Notes: generated from the letters alone by a model not told the origin. A stretch of 30,445 bases of DNA from JBIOJB01 sp044450465 (GCA_044450465.1 JBIOJB010000026.1:1-30445); one strand, 5' to 3'; counted from the stretch's first letter, positions 8,826-17,388 are shown. Program-made: numbers and translations.

Positions 8826-10396
8826 AACGGCCGCCTGAGAAGCAGGATCACGTTGCGATCCTCAACATCCCCCTGGTGCCACGTGTCGAAGCCGCGAAAG
8901 GGCACGTTGGCGGCAAGCTCCCGATGCAGCCCGGCCAACTCGCCGCCAGAGTGATCAAGCATCGTGCAGCCGATCGCAAGGTTCCCGCCAGGCAGGTTGA
9001 ACATCTCCACGAGTCGCGCCTGACACGGCCAGTCGACTATCGAGCTCGTGGTCACCTCCCAGAAGCCCTGCCCGCCTCTGGGGTCTGGCCTCGGGGTGAT
9101 GTGGTTGGCGTGAATATGGCCGTTGAGCCACAGGACGACGTTTTGAAAGCGGTGAAGGATGTCGAGCAGCTCATCCCCGCCTCGCACGCCTCGTGGGTTG
9201 GTCAGCGTGTCGAGACCATGATGTGAGAGCACCACAACCAGGCGGTCCTCGTTGGAGGTGCGCACCGTAGCGCCGTCTCTGCCCGTGTATGCGGAGTGCA
9301 CCGCCTCGAGCTGGTCTTCCAGCCAGGCCAGCTGCGCGGCGTCGACGTTGCCGTCAGCCCCGCCGGCTCCGCACACGGTGTCGAGCGTGATGAACCTGAC
9401 CCGCGGCGTGTCGTGAACGTAGTAGGCGGTCCCGTGTTCGAGGTTGGCCTCGGTGAAACCGTGCCCACCCCCTGCCAGGTAGGTCGCGACCAGATCGCGG
9501 CGGTTGATCGGCCGGCGCTCGGGATCGGCGCTGACGTGAAACGCAGGGCCTGTCATGAAAGCCTCGGGACTTCGGATGAACAGCTCGACGGCCGTGTCTG
9601 CGTCGATACCTTCCGGGAGAGCGAACGCCTTGCGAGAGCCGGCCATGCCCTGGGTCAGGCCGGCCGTCACCATGCCGACCCCCTGACACACCTCCTCGTG
9701 GTTGCCGTAGCAGCCCAGCCAAGGCAGCTTCAGCCCTTCGACCTGGAACTGCTGCATCGCCATCTCTAGCAACCCCGGGACATAGGGAAATCCAAAACCA
9801 CTCTGAAAGATGTCGCCCTCCGGCGCTCCATCAGGCTTCCAGTAGAAGTCGCCCGGCCAGGTCGTGGCCTGCACGCCCTCATATCCGAGGACGCCTGAGT
9901 CAGGACGAACCGCGCCACCGTCCATCAACGCGAGGAAGTTCCTCAGCTCGTTGCGCTGCGTGTTGTCGACGGAGTCGCCGGTCATGACCAGAAGCTCAAG
10001 CGGGGCCCGGGTCAGGGGACCCTCGCCCAACCGGTTGATCGTCTGGATCATCGAGTCGATGGCGTGTGTGTTGATCGCCTCGTGCGGCCGCTGCATGGTG
10101 AGCAGCTCGCGAAAACGAGGATCCTCCCACTCTCGATTGACGAACTCGAACCGGGCCGGCGACTGCACGTCGATCACGTGCAGGTCGGTGATGTGGGCAA
10201 CGCAGACGAGCGGGCCCTCGAGCGCGGAGACATCGTGCGCGGTGGGCCCGCCGCGGACCAGCTCGGTCCTGACCAGATGAGGCTCACCGGCGATCTCGGC
10301 GACGGGGTGGAAGGAGGACCGGGAACCGGTCCTCACCGGCCGCCCCGCACCCAGTCTTACGTCGGTCGTCAGCGCGGGGGACCCGACCAGGTTCAC
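8822..10396 (-). CDS. Metallophosphoesterase, PPA1498-like family
   Basis: Calcineurin-like dimetal phosphoesterase, 524 aa. The metal ligands are visible in order: DLH (D71, H73), GDSVDN (D141, N145), GNHE (N232, H233), SHHG (H392, H393) and GHIH (H427, H429). The long insertions between them (for example 160-230 and 250-330) match the TIGR03767/PPA1498 family, whose substrate is not known. No signal peptide is visible, so it is probably cytoplasmic. The start is a GTG overlapping the stop of the ABC ATPase (GTGA), and its stop overlaps the metF-like start (TTGA). This placement between an importer and two C1-folate genes suggests it acts on the imported compound or a phosphorylated product, but no specific substrate can be named. 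Confidence 0.82.
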   Translation of the reverse strand: MNLVGSPALTTDVRLGAGRPVRTGSRSSFHPVAEIAGEPHLVRTELVRGGPTAHDVSALEGPLVCVAHITDLHVIDVQSPARFEFVNREWEDPRFRELLTMQRPHEAINTHAIDSMIQTINRLGEGPLTRAPLELLVMTGDSVDNTQRNELRNFLALMDGGAVRPDSGVLGYEGVQATTWPGDFYWKPDGAPEGDIFQSGFGFPYVPGLLEMAMQQFQVEGLKLPWLGCYGNHEEVCQGVGMVTAGLTQGMAGSRKAFALPEGIDADTAVELFIRSPEAFMTGPAFHVSADPERRPINRRDLVATYLAGGGHGFTEANLEHGTAYYVHDTPRVRFITLDTVCGAGGADGNVDAAQLAWLEDQLEAVHSAYTGRDGATVRTSNEDRLVVVLSHHGLDTLTNPRGVRGGDELLDILHRFQNVVLWLNGHIHANHITPRPDPRGGQGFWEVTTSSIVDWPCQARLVEMFNLPGGNLAIGCTMLDHSGGELAGLHRELAANVPFRGFDTWHQGDVEDRNVILLLRRPF

Positions 10397-11484
10397 GCTT
10401 CGCTCGATGCTTTCTCTTCCCTCGCGATGAGGACGGGATCCTCCCGGAAGGCAAGCCGCACGCGAGTCCCGGCCGGATGTGCGGACGCCGTGGAGGTCGG
10501 CATCTGGGCCATCACGGTGATGTCTCCGAGGTCGACCGTAACCCGGCTAGTCGCGCCCAGGAAGGCGACCGCGATCACGGTGCCGACCAGGGGCCCCGGC
10601 TGGAGGCCCCCTTCCGCCGCCAGCGACACGGCCTCGGGGCGCACCAGCGCGATGGCGGGTCCGGCCCGCACGTCAGATTGAACCAGCGGCAGCTGCGCAC
10701 CCCGGACATCGACGGTGCCGAACTTCACCTCTCCGGGGATGCGGTTGGTGAGGCCGACGAACTCCGCGACGAACGGCGTGGCGGGTCGCGAGTAGATCTC
10801 GGTCGGAGGGCCGAGCTGCTCGAGCTTTCCGGACTGCATGACGCCCACCCGGTCGGCGATGGCCAGGGCCTCTTCCTGGTCATGCGTGACGAAAAGCGTC
10901 GTGATGCCGACCTCGAGCTGCACACGGCGGATCTCGTCGCGCAGCCGGGAGCGCACCTTGGCGTCGAGCGCGGAAAGCGGCTCGTCGAGGAGCAGCACCG
11001 TGGGCTCGATGGCCAGGGCTCTCGCCAGCGCTACCCGCTGCTGTTGGCCGCCTGACATCTGGCTCGCGTACTTGTGCGAATGTGCAGACAGTCCGACCAG
11101 CTCGAGCACTTCACCAGCCCGCCGGCGGCGCTCGGCGGCGGGCTTGTGGCGGAGCTGGAGACCGAACTCGACGTTCTGCAGCGCCGTCATGTGCGGGAAG
11201 AGCGAGTAAGCCTGGAACACCATTCCGACGTCTCGCTTGTTGGCCGGCAATCCGGTCACGTCATTTCCGCCAAACACCACACGCCCGCCGTCCGCCTCCT
11301 CGAGACCCGCCACGCAGCGCAGTGCCGTGGTCTTGCCGCATCCCGAGGGGCCGAGGAGAGCCACCAACTCGCCTGGAGCGATGGTCAGGCTCAGGCCGTT
11401 GAGCGCCGTCACCCCGGCGTAGTGGCGGCTCAGGTTTTCGAGGCGAATCTCGACACCGCCTCGCGTCGGCTTGCTCTCACTCAT
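10393..11484 (-). CDS. ABC transporter ATP-binding protein, PotA/FbpC type
   Basis: Energises import by the two permeases encoded just upstream. It is 363 aa from the ATG at 11484, which overlaps the permease stop (ATGA); a TTG five codons earlier is also possible but less attractive. Walker A is GPSGCGKT (45-52), Q-loop Gln91, signature SGGQQQR (144-150), Walker B LLLDEP (164-169), switch His201. The C-terminal 120 residues form a TOBE-type domain (VRPEAVSLAAEGG, then GTVIAVAFLGATSRVTV) as in spermidine/putrescine, ferric iron and 2-aminoethylphosphonate importers. It is followed without a gap by the metallophosphoesterase. Confidence 0.93.
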   Translation of the reverse strand: MSESKPTRGGVEIRLENLSRHYAGVTALNGLSLTIAPGELVALLGPSGCGKTTALRCVAGLEEADGGRVVFGGNDVTGLPANKRDVGMVFQAYSLFPHMTALQNVEFGLQLRHKPAAERRRRAGEVLELVGLSAHSHKYASQMSGGQQQRVALARALAIEPTVLLLDEPLSALDAKVRSRLRDEIRRVQLEVGITTLFVTHDQEEALAIADRVGVMQSGKLEQLGPPTEIYSRPATPFVAEFVGLTNRIPGEVKFGTVDVRGAQLPLVQSDVRAGPAIALVRPEAVSLAAEGGLQPGPLVGTVIAVAFLGATSRVTVDLGDITVMAQMPTSTASAHPAGTRVRLAFREDPVLIAREEKASSEA

Positions 11485-12326
11485 ACTCGCTGCCCCCAAA
11501 TACCTGCCGCTGAAGCCGACGCCGGGAGGATCTCCTCAGCCCTGGTTCGGCGCCCTCTCGGGCGACCGACGAAAGAAAGCGCGAATAGGAGAAGGAAGGT
11601 GAAGACGAGCGAGGCCAGGGCGACCGCGACCGAGGTGCCGGCGCTGGTCAGGCCGACGTACGCGATCTCCACCTGCATGTTCTGGAAGTTGAGCAGGTTG
11701 GCCACGGTGTACTCGCCAAGCACGAGTGCGACCGAGAGCAGGCTTGCATTGAGGATGGCGCTGGGCATGTTCGGGATGACCACTCGCAGCATCACCGTGC
11801 CCCAGCCCGCGCCCAGGCTGCGCGCCGCTTCTGACAGCGTCTTCAGGTCGATCGCGGACAGGCCGGCATCGAGCGTGCGGTAGCTGTAGGGAAGCACGAG
11901 GATGAGGTAGGCGAAAGCCAGCGCCTGGGTCTGGGGTGTGAGGTTGATCTCGATCCAGATGTAGATGGGCTTCAGGCCGACCACGAGCGCGATCGCCGGC
12001 ACGGTGAGCGGCAAGAGGCAGATGAACTCGATCACCCGCTTGAGCCCTGGCAGGCGAAGCCGCACCCAGACCATGGTTGGCAGGAGCAGGATCAGCATCC
12101 CAAGCGACGTGATCACGGCCAGCTCAAGCGACACGGTGATCCCCTTCACCAGGCCTGGGGTCTGCCCGATGTCGCTCCACGCCTGCAGCGTGCGGGGAGC
12201 GTCGATCGAGTTGCCCCGCGTCGAGAACTCGAACATCGCGCCAATCGGCGCAAGGAAGAAGACACCCATCAGCAGAAGGACCACGATGCGAAAGATTCGA
12301 AGCTTCAATCGCCGTGATCGGTGCAT
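11481..12326 (-). CDS. ABC transporter permease (PotC/FbpB-type, second subunit)
   Basis: Inner-membrane subunit, 281 aa, with about six helices: VVLLLMGVFFLAPIGAM at 15-31, then segments near 65-85, 98-120, 132-150, 190-210 and 235-255. The EAA loop that docks the ATPase reads EAARSLGAGWGTVMLRVVIP. The ATG at 12326 has a strong SD (GAGGTGA) that includes the TGA stop of the preceding permease, 6 nt upstream. This is the usual second permease of spermidine/putrescine-type importers. The substrate is not shown by the sequence. Confidence 0.9.
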   Translation of the reverse strand: MHRSRRLKLRIFRIVVLLLMGVFFLAPIGAMFEFSTRGNSIDAPRTLQAWSDIGQTPGLVKGITVSLELAVITSLGMLILLLPTMVWVRLRLPGLKRVIEFICLLPLTVPAIALVVGLKPIYIWIEINLTPQTQALAFAYLILVLPYSYRTLDAGLSAIDLKTLSEAARSLGAGWGTVMLRVVIPNMPSAILNASLLSVALVLGEYTVANLLNFQNMQVEIAYVGLTSAGTSVAVALASLVFTFLLLFALSFVGRPRGRRTRAEEILPASASAAGIWGQRV

Positions 12327-12332
12327 GTCAGC

Positions 12333-13244
12333 TCACCTCAGCCATCGAGAGGTGCGCCTCTGGAGCAGCGTGTAGAGCGACATCACGATCACCACGATGA
12401 CGACCATCGCCAGAGCGAGCGCCTTGGCGAGGCCCGGCTGCGTCAACTCCGTCTCGCTCGTGAGCAGGTTCTGGATCTCCAGGGTGATGAAGACGCCACC
12501 CTGGGTGAGCAGCGCGGCCACCGTGGCGTAGGCGGAGAAGGCGTTGGCAAACAGGAGAAGCGTGCAGCCCAGGAATGAAGGCGCCAGCAGAGGACCGGCC
12601 ACGTGCCGCCAGTAGTGCCAGGTGTTGCCGCCGAGGCTCTCGGTCGCCTCGCGCCACTGAGGGCGCAGCCCGTCGAGCGCCGGGAGGAAGACCAATACCA
12701 TCAGCGGAATCTGGAAGTACGTGTAGATCAGGATGATCCCGATCGGCTTGTAGAGCCAGATACCGCCGCTGAAGATGTCGACGTTGTGGCTGAGCAGAAA
12801 CTTCGTGACGAAACCCTCGGTGCCAAGGGTGGCGATGAAGGCGAATGCCAGGGTGACGCCGCCGAACTGGGCGAGGACGCCTGAAGCCGAGGTGACGGTG
12901 CGGCGGAGGAAGCCCTGCGGGTTGCCGGTGACCAGAGCGTAGGCCAGCACCGCACCACCCACGGCGCCGATCAAAGCGCTGGCGGCCGAGATGATGAGGC
13001 TGTTGGTGAAGGCCTTGATGATGTACGGCTTGTTGATGTCCGAGAAGTTGGCCAAGGTGAAGCCGCCATCCTTGCTCAGGAAGGATCCGCCCACGATGAT
13101 GGCCGTCGGCAGCAGCAGGAACAGGCCGACGTAGGCGATGAACGGGAGGGCGCCAACCCAGGCGCCGAGGGACGATAGAGAGAACCGCCGCCCGCCCGAG
13201 GGGCGAGCGGCGGTGTTTAGAGCCGGATTGCCGGCAGCCGTCAA
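12333..13244 (-). CDS. ABC transporter permease (PotB-type, first subunit)
   Basis: Inner-membrane subunit of the importer, about 303 aa. Helices are evident (LPFIAYVGLFLLLPTAIIVGG near 36-56 and five more), and the EAA loop is EATESLGGNTWHYWRHVAGP. The start is unusual. No ATG or GTG lies between the binding-protein stop and the first helix; the only ordinary candidate is the TTG at 13244, overlapping that stop (TTGA), with AGG seven bases upstream. A strong inverted repeat falls in codons 11-21 and may reduce expression relative to the binding protein. The open frame continues upstream through the binding-protein gene, but that part is an artefact. Confidence 0.85.
   Translation of the reverse strand: MTAAGNPALNTAARPSGGRRFSLSSLGAWVGALPFIAYVGLFLLLPTAIIVGGSFLSKDGGFTLANFSDINKPYIIKAFTNSLIISAASALIGAVGGAVLAYALVTGNPQGFLRRTVTSASGVLAQFGGVTLAFAFIATLGTEGFVTKFLLSHNVDIFSGGIWLYKPIGIILIYTYFQIPLMVLVFLPALDGLRPQWREATESLGGNTWHYWRHVAGPLLAPSFLGCTLLLFANAFSAYATVAALLTQGGVFITLEIQNLLTSETELTQPGLAKALALAMVVIVVIVMSLYTLLQRRTSRWLR
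13184..13214 (-). promoter_or_regulatory. Strong GC hairpin between binding protein and permease
   Basis: Arms ACCGCCGC and GCGGCGGT pair perfectly. Inside them CGCCC and GGGCG pair around a 3-nt loop, with one C/A mismatch between the two helices. On the transcribed (-) strand it sits 27 nt after the binding-protein stop and inside the first codons of the permease. Such stems after binding-protein genes commonly protect the upstream message or damp the permease. There is no T-run, so it is not a classic terminator. Confidence 0.6.
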
Positions 13245-14350
13245 GAAACGGCCTGCGACCAGTTGGCTACGACGTAAGTGCTCGCCTTGGACGTCTGGTC
13301 GCCGGTGGGGACCTGCGGTGTCCCGGGCACCTGCGGCAGCGCCGCGGCGTACGTCGCGTTGACGGTTCCCGCGGTGGTCATGGCGGCCATGCGCACCGGT
13401 CGGGCTCCGCCCTTCAGCCAGAAGTTCTGACCTTCGTCGGAGTAGAGGTACTCCTCCCACAGCCGCGCTGCGGCGGGGTGCGGAGCGGCCTTGTTGATCG
13501 CCTGGCTGTAGTACCCGCCGATGATCGCGCTCGAGGGCACGAAGATCTTCCAGGTCGAAACGTCCTTGCCATGCGAGGCGGACAGGTAGTCCCACTCGAA
13601 GAGGACCGGGGTCTGCCCAGCCTTCACGGTGGCCGCGGTTCCGACGACAGGCACGTAGTTGCCGGCCTGGTTGAGCTTGTGGAAGAAGTCGACTCCCTTG
13701 CTCACATCGTCGAGCGAGCCGCCGTTGGCGACCGCAGCCATGATCACGCCGTTGAGACCCTGATTGGACTTGGTCGGGTCACCAGCGAGGGCGACCTTGC
13801 CCTTGAACCCGGCGCCCAACAGGTCCGCGACCGAGCTGATGGTCCCGCCGGGAACCTTGCTCGAGTCGTAGCCGATGCCCATGTAGCCTCCGTAGTCGTT
13901 GAACCACAGACCCGTCGGCTCCTTTGCGCCGGCCGGGATGTCGGCCCATGTCGAGACCATGTACGGGGTGAACTTCGCAGTGTTGGCGAGCGCCACCGCC
14001 TGGCCGACGTCAACTACGTCGGGGGCGTTCGGGGTGCCGTCGAACGCGTCGACCTCTTGCTGGCTGCTTCCGTTCGGGTTGGCCGAGTTGATCGGGATTC
14101 CGTACTTGGCAGTGAACCCGGAGATCAGGTCACCGTAGTCAGCCCAGTCCGGCGGCAGCGCGATCACGTTGAGCGCTCCTTCCTTCTTGGCCGCCGCGAT
14201 CAGAGCCGCCATGCCGCCACCGGCCGCCGCCGATGTCGTGGTGCTCCAATCGGTCGCCCCCGCGGGCGTGCTGGACGACCCACACGCCGCCACGAACATA
14301 ACTGCCACCGCGGCGAGGCCGAGATGGCGCGACAGACTTCCAAGCTTCAT
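13241..14350 (-). CDS. ABC transporter substrate-binding lipoprotein (PotD/AfuA-like), copy 1
   Basis: Extracytoplasmic solute receptor, 369 aa. It has a lipoprotein signal with lipobox VAACG (Cys23) followed by a Ser/Thr/Ala linker. The mature part is of the Fe/polyamine/phosphonate class: AALIAAAKKEGALNVIALP, PDVVDVGQAVA, GLWFNDYGGYMGIGYDS, WDYLSASH, and the C-terminal PHPAAARLWEEYLYSDEGQN. The ATG at 14350 is preceded by GAGGGG at good spacing. It is the first gene of the run binding protein-permease-permease-ATPase-phosphoesterase-metF-like-fhs and has its own promoter candidate. A close paralogue lies at 16218-17336. The ligand is unknown; the class binds cations, polyamines, phosphonates or sugar phosphates, and an amine or phospho-amine fits the context. 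Confidence 0.88.
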   Translation of the reverse strand: MKLGSLSRHLGLAAVAVMFVAACGSSSTPAGATDWSTTTSAAAGGGMAALIAAAKKEGALNVIALPPDWADYGDLISGFTAKYGIPINSANPNGSSQQEVDAFDGTPNAPDVVDVGQAVALANTAKFTPYMVSTWADIPAGAKEPTGLWFNDYGGYMGIGYDSSKVPGGTISSVADLLGAGFKGKVALAGDPTKSNQGLNGVIMAAVANGGSLDDVSKGVDFFHKLNQAGNYVPVVGTAATVKAGQTPVLFEWDYLSASHGKDVSTWKIFVPSSAIIGGYYSQAINKAAPHPAAARLWEEYLYSDEGQNFWLKGGARPVRMAAMTTAGTVNATYAAALPQVPGTPQVPTGDQTSKASTYVVANWSQAVS

Positions 14351-14407
14351 GCTTCATTCCCCTCAATAACGGCCCCGGCGCCAGGCTGGCGACCAGTTTG
14401 GCCTCCC

Positions 14408-14437
14408 AATATTGCTCGCCACAGGGCGCGGTTGCAA
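14408..14437 (-). promoter_or_regulatory. Candidate sigma-70-type promoter for the importer operon
   Basis: On the - strand, -35 TTGCAA (14437-14432) and -10 AATATT (14413-14408) are separated by 18 bp. Transcription would start near 14401, giving a leader of about 50 nt before the ATG at 14350. The 14351-14558 gap is otherwise noncoding. It shows an AT-richer patch with AACCTTTAACC near 14526 and no clear terminator for the DUF47 gene. Confidence 0.45.
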
Positions 14438-14558
14438 GGACCAAGTCGGCCCGTGCCGTTGATTTCAGTTAGCCCGAGGTTAAGGAGCTTTGGCAGCCAG
14501 ATTTCACCACGCGGCCTGAATTTGAACCTTTAACCTTGCCGGCGCGCCCGGTGGGCGG

Positions 14559-15188
14559 TTACGAGCGCTTGATCACGATGACCGAGATCTCGTCGGCCGC
14601 GCGGTCGATGCGATCGGCCGAGTTCTTGAGGTGCCGGTAGATCTCCCGCGTCTTCAGCACCTCGGCCAGGTCGGCCCCGCTGTCGAAGAGCTGTCCGACC
14701 GCCTGGTGGTAGACGGCGTCCATCTTGTTCTCGCTTCGCTTGCCCCTGACCGCCTGCTCTGTGGCCACTCGTGGATGGTCGAGCAGCTCCCCCACGGCGT
14801 CGCGAATGTGTCGCGCCCCATCGGCCAGGATGCCGGCCATCTCGCCGAAATGCACCGGAGGATCGATGCGATACATCGCGAGCTCCATCGCGGTCTCGTT
14901 GACGGCGTCGAGGATGTCGTCGATCGCGCGCGACAGGCCGAAAAGATCCTCGCGGTCGAAAGGTGTGGCGTACGTGTGCATGAGCTCGTCCACCAGCACG
15001 CGGCGCACCTGGTCACCTTTCCGCTCGACGTCCTTGATTTCCGTCAACAGCGCGGCGTCCGGCTTCTCGCCGTGCTCTCTGATCAGTCGCAGGCTCTCGC
15101 AGGCGAGGTCCGCCTGCTCGACCAGCAGCTCGATGAACCGGCGATCGTTGGATCGGATGAGGGCTTTGAAGCCGCGACCGATGCTCAC
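14559..15188 (-). CDS. DUF47 (PhoU-like) partner of the PiT phosphate permease
   Basis: All-helical PhoU-domain protein of 209 aa, known in many genomes as the companion of PiT phosphate permeases and thought to regulate them. The sequence shows the characteristic acidic/basic helices: ADLACESLRLIREHGEKPD, ERKGDQVRRVLVDELMHTYATPFDREDLFGLSRAIDDILD in pieces (55-100) and DRIDRAADEISV near the end. The motif TPFDREDLF (about 75-83) is typical of DUF47. The GTG at 15188 overlaps the PiT stop (GTGA), so the upstream part of the open frame is not used. It is the last gene of the iclR/binding protein/PiT run. Confidence 0.88.
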   Translation of the reverse strand: MSIGRGFKALIRSNDRRFIELLVEQADLACESLRLIREHGEKPDAALLTEIKDVERKGDQVRRVLVDELMHTYATPFDREDLFGLSRAIDDILDAVNETAMELAMYRIDPPVHFGEMAGILADGARHIRDAVGELLDHPRVATEQAVRGKRSENKMDAVYHQAVGQLFDSGADLAEVLKTREIYRHLKNSADRIDRAADEISVIVIKRS

Positions 15189-16171
15189 CTGGACGCCCCC
15201 GCCACAGAGAGCGCAAACCGAACCAGCCCGGCCATCACGAACGCGAGCGGCAGAGTAACGAACCAGCTTGCGGCCATCTCGCGCACGACGCCCCAACGGA
15301 TGGCTGAAGCCCTCACCGCAGCCCCGACTCCGACGAGCCCTCCGTTTATCGTCTGCGTCGAGCTCACGGGCGCGCCCGCCACGGCGAGCGCTGCGACCAC
15401 GGCCCCGGCTGCGAACTGTTCCGCCATCGCCGCGACCGGGCGGACCCGGTAGATGCCGAAACCGATTCGCCTGGCGAGACGCCAGCCGCCGACCGTGGCG
15501 CCCAACGCAAAGCTGCCAAATGCCACGGCGATGGGCACAGCATCGTGAAAGTCTATCGGCCTTCCCCCATCCGTTAACGTTCTTGCAACACTAATCAGCC
15601 CGATCGTCTTGGCCATGTCGTTGGCGCCATAGGCAAAGGCCTGAAACGCCGCGCTCGCGATCTGGAGACGGGCGAGCACCAGCATTCGCTCGTGCGCCTG
15701 GTTGCCAAGCAGGACACGGACGAGCCGGTAGAGCACGAGCGCCAGCACGCCGCCGCCGATCACAGAGAGCGGAATACCCACCAGCACGCGCGCCACGCCA
15801 CGCCACTGCACGTGGTCGCCGGCGCCCAGAGCCCATCCGACCATAGCGCCCACAAGCGCGAGCGTCATGCTCGTTGGAACCCGCAGCGCCCAGGATGCGA
15901 GCACCACCAGGATCGAAACCCCGACGATCCCCACAAACGCCCGGGCGCCCAGCGCTGGGAGGTCGACGATGCTCACCCCGATCGTCTGCGCGACCGCGGT
16001 TCCGACCACCAGGGGGCCAAGCGGCACCGCAAGCAGCAGCACCACCGCCAGGCGCGGGCTGATGACGCGCCCGGAGGTGAAAGAGGCGAGCAGAGAGCCG
16101 CCGTCGTTGAACCCGGCCACAAGTCCGAACGCGCTCGCGACGCCGAAGAGACCGAAGGCCGTCCAGCTCAA
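15185..16171 (-). CDS. PiT-family inorganic phosphate permease
   Basis: Low-affinity, ion-coupled phosphate transporter, 328 aa with about ten helices. Both PiT repeats are visible: GFNDGGSLLASF near the N-terminus and AFAYGANDMAKTIG in the middle, plus APVSSTQTINGGLVGVG in the second half. The first repeat has GFNDGGS where GxNDxAN is usual, a divergent version. The best start is a TTG at 16171 preceded by AGAGGTGG, which puts helix 1 at the N-terminus. It begins 46 nt after the binding lipoprotein copy 2 and ends overlapping the DUF47 gene. Pairing with DUF47 is standard; the binding lipoprotein directly before it is not, because PiT needs none. Confidence 0.88.
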   Translation of the reverse strand: MSWTAFGLFGVASAFGLVAGFNDGGSLLASFTSGRVISPRLAVVLLLAVPLGPLVVGTAVAQTIGVSIVDLPALGARAFVGIVGVSILVVLASWALRVPTSMTLALVGAMVGWALGAGDHVQWRGVARVLVGIPLSVIGGGVLALVLYRLVRVLLGNQAHERMLVLARLQIASAAFQAFAYGANDMAKTIGLISVARTLTDGGRPIDFHDAVPIAVAFGSFALGATVGGWRLARRIGFGIYRVRPVAAMAEQFAAGAVVAALAVAGAPVSSTQTINGGLVGVGAAVRASAIRWGVVREMAASWFVTLPLAFVMAGLVRFALSVAGASR

Positions 16172-16217
16172 CAGCCCCGGCCACCTCTGCAGCCTGCGGG
16201 AAGTCCACAGGCCGAGA

Positions 16218-17336
16218 TCAAGACGTGACCTTGGACCAGTTCGCCGCGGCGTACGAGGCCGCAACATCGAGCTGCGACTGCGAGATGACCTGCGGAAAAC
16301 CAAACGCCAGCGGAAGCGACGTCGCGGCGACGCGATCAACCGTGCCGGCGATGGTCATCGCCGCCTGCCGCACAGGGTGCGCTCCTCCCTTCAGCCACAC
16401 GTTCTGGCCGTCGTCGGAAAACAGGTACTCCTCCCACAGTCGCGCAGCGGCCGGATGAGGAGCCCGCTTGCTGACGGCTTGCGCGAAATAGTTCGCCACC
16501 AGCGCGTTCTGAGGGGTGAAGATCTTCCAGGTCGGCAGGTCCTTGCGGTGGGCTGACGAGAGGTAGTCCCACTCGAAGACGACCGGAGTGCGGCCGGCTT
16601 TCACGGTGAGGTTGGTCGCACTAAGGGGCAGGAGGTTGCCCGCTTGGTTCAGCTGATGGAAGAAGTCAATCCCGGTGGACAGATCGTCGAGTGAGCCGCC
16701 ATTCGCGACCGCCGCCATCATCACGCTATTCAGCGCCTCAGGTGTCGTTCGCGGATCGCCCGTCAGAGCCACCTTGGCTTTGAAGCCTGTCCCGCGCAGG
16801 TCCTGGAACGACGTGATGGCGCCGCCGGGGACCTGGGCCGAGTCGTAGCCGATGCTCATGTAGCCGCCGTAGTCCTGCACCCACAAACCGCGGGCATCCT
16901 TCTGGTTGTTGGGAATGTCGTTCCACGTCGCCACCTCATACGCGGCGAACAGGTTGGAGCTGGCCAGCACATCGCTCATCTCAACGTCAACCACGTCGGG
17001 TGCGGTCGAAGCGCCGCTCTGCCGCTTGACCGCCGCGATCTCGTCCCGGCCAGAGTCGGACGGCTCCAGGGAGTTGACGGTGATGCCGGGATACTTGGCC
17101 TCGAAGCCCTGGATCATGGCCCCGTAGTTGACCCAGCCGTCCGGCAAACCGATCACGTTCAGCTGACCCTCCTGCGTGGCGGACGCGACCAGAGCGGCAA
17201 GCCCGCCTCCCGACGCCGCCGAGCTTTTGACCGCCCATCCGGCGGGCGCCGCGGCGCTAGAGGACTGGCAGGCCGCGAGGATCACCAGGGCTGCCGCCGC
17301 GACACCCATGACGCGGATCTGAGATAGCGAGCTCAT
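16218..17336 (-). CDS. ABC-type substrate-binding lipoprotein, copy 2 (orphan)
   Basis: 372 aa, ATG at 17336 with GAGGG upstream. The lipobox LAACQ puts the lipidated Cys at residue 23, as in copy 1. The rest is clearly paralogous to copy 1: shared blocks include STAPDVVDV/NAPDVVDV, DYGGYMSIGYDS, MMAAVANGGSLDD, FEWDYLSS, PTWKIF and PHPAAARLWEEYLFSDDGQN. No permease or ATPase follows it; instead a PiT permease does. It may feed the complete importer encoded 2 kb away with a related ligand, or act as a sensor. It lies 52 nt after the iclR stop and could be cotranscribed with it. The ligand is unknown. Confidence 0.86.
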   Translation of the reverse strand: MSSLSQIRVMGVAAAALVILAACQSSSAAAPAGWAVKSSAASGGGLAALVASATQEGQLNVIGLPDGWVNYGAMIQGFEAKYPGITVNSLEPSDSGRDEIAAVKRQSGASTAPDVVDVEMSDVLASSNLFAAYEVATWNDIPNNQKDARGLWVQDYGGYMSIGYDSAQVPGGAITSFQDLRGTGFKAKVALTGDPRTTPEALNSVMMAAVANGGSLDDLSTGIDFFHQLNQAGNLLPLSATNLTVKAGRTPVVFEWDYLSSAHRKDLPTWKIFTPQNALVANYFAQAVSKRAPHPAAARLWEEYLFSDDGQNVWLKGGAHPVRQAAMTIAGTVDRVAATSLPLAFGFPQVISQSQLDVAASYAAANWSKVTS

Positions 17337-17388
17337 ATTGGCCCTCAATTCTCCGCGCTGGGCCGCCGGCTTCAGCCGGGTCAACGAA

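Noticed and set aside
17366..17381. CCGGC-TTCA-GCCGG stem after the iclR stop.
   Set aside because: Five pairs in GC-rich sequence can arise by chance and there is no T-run.
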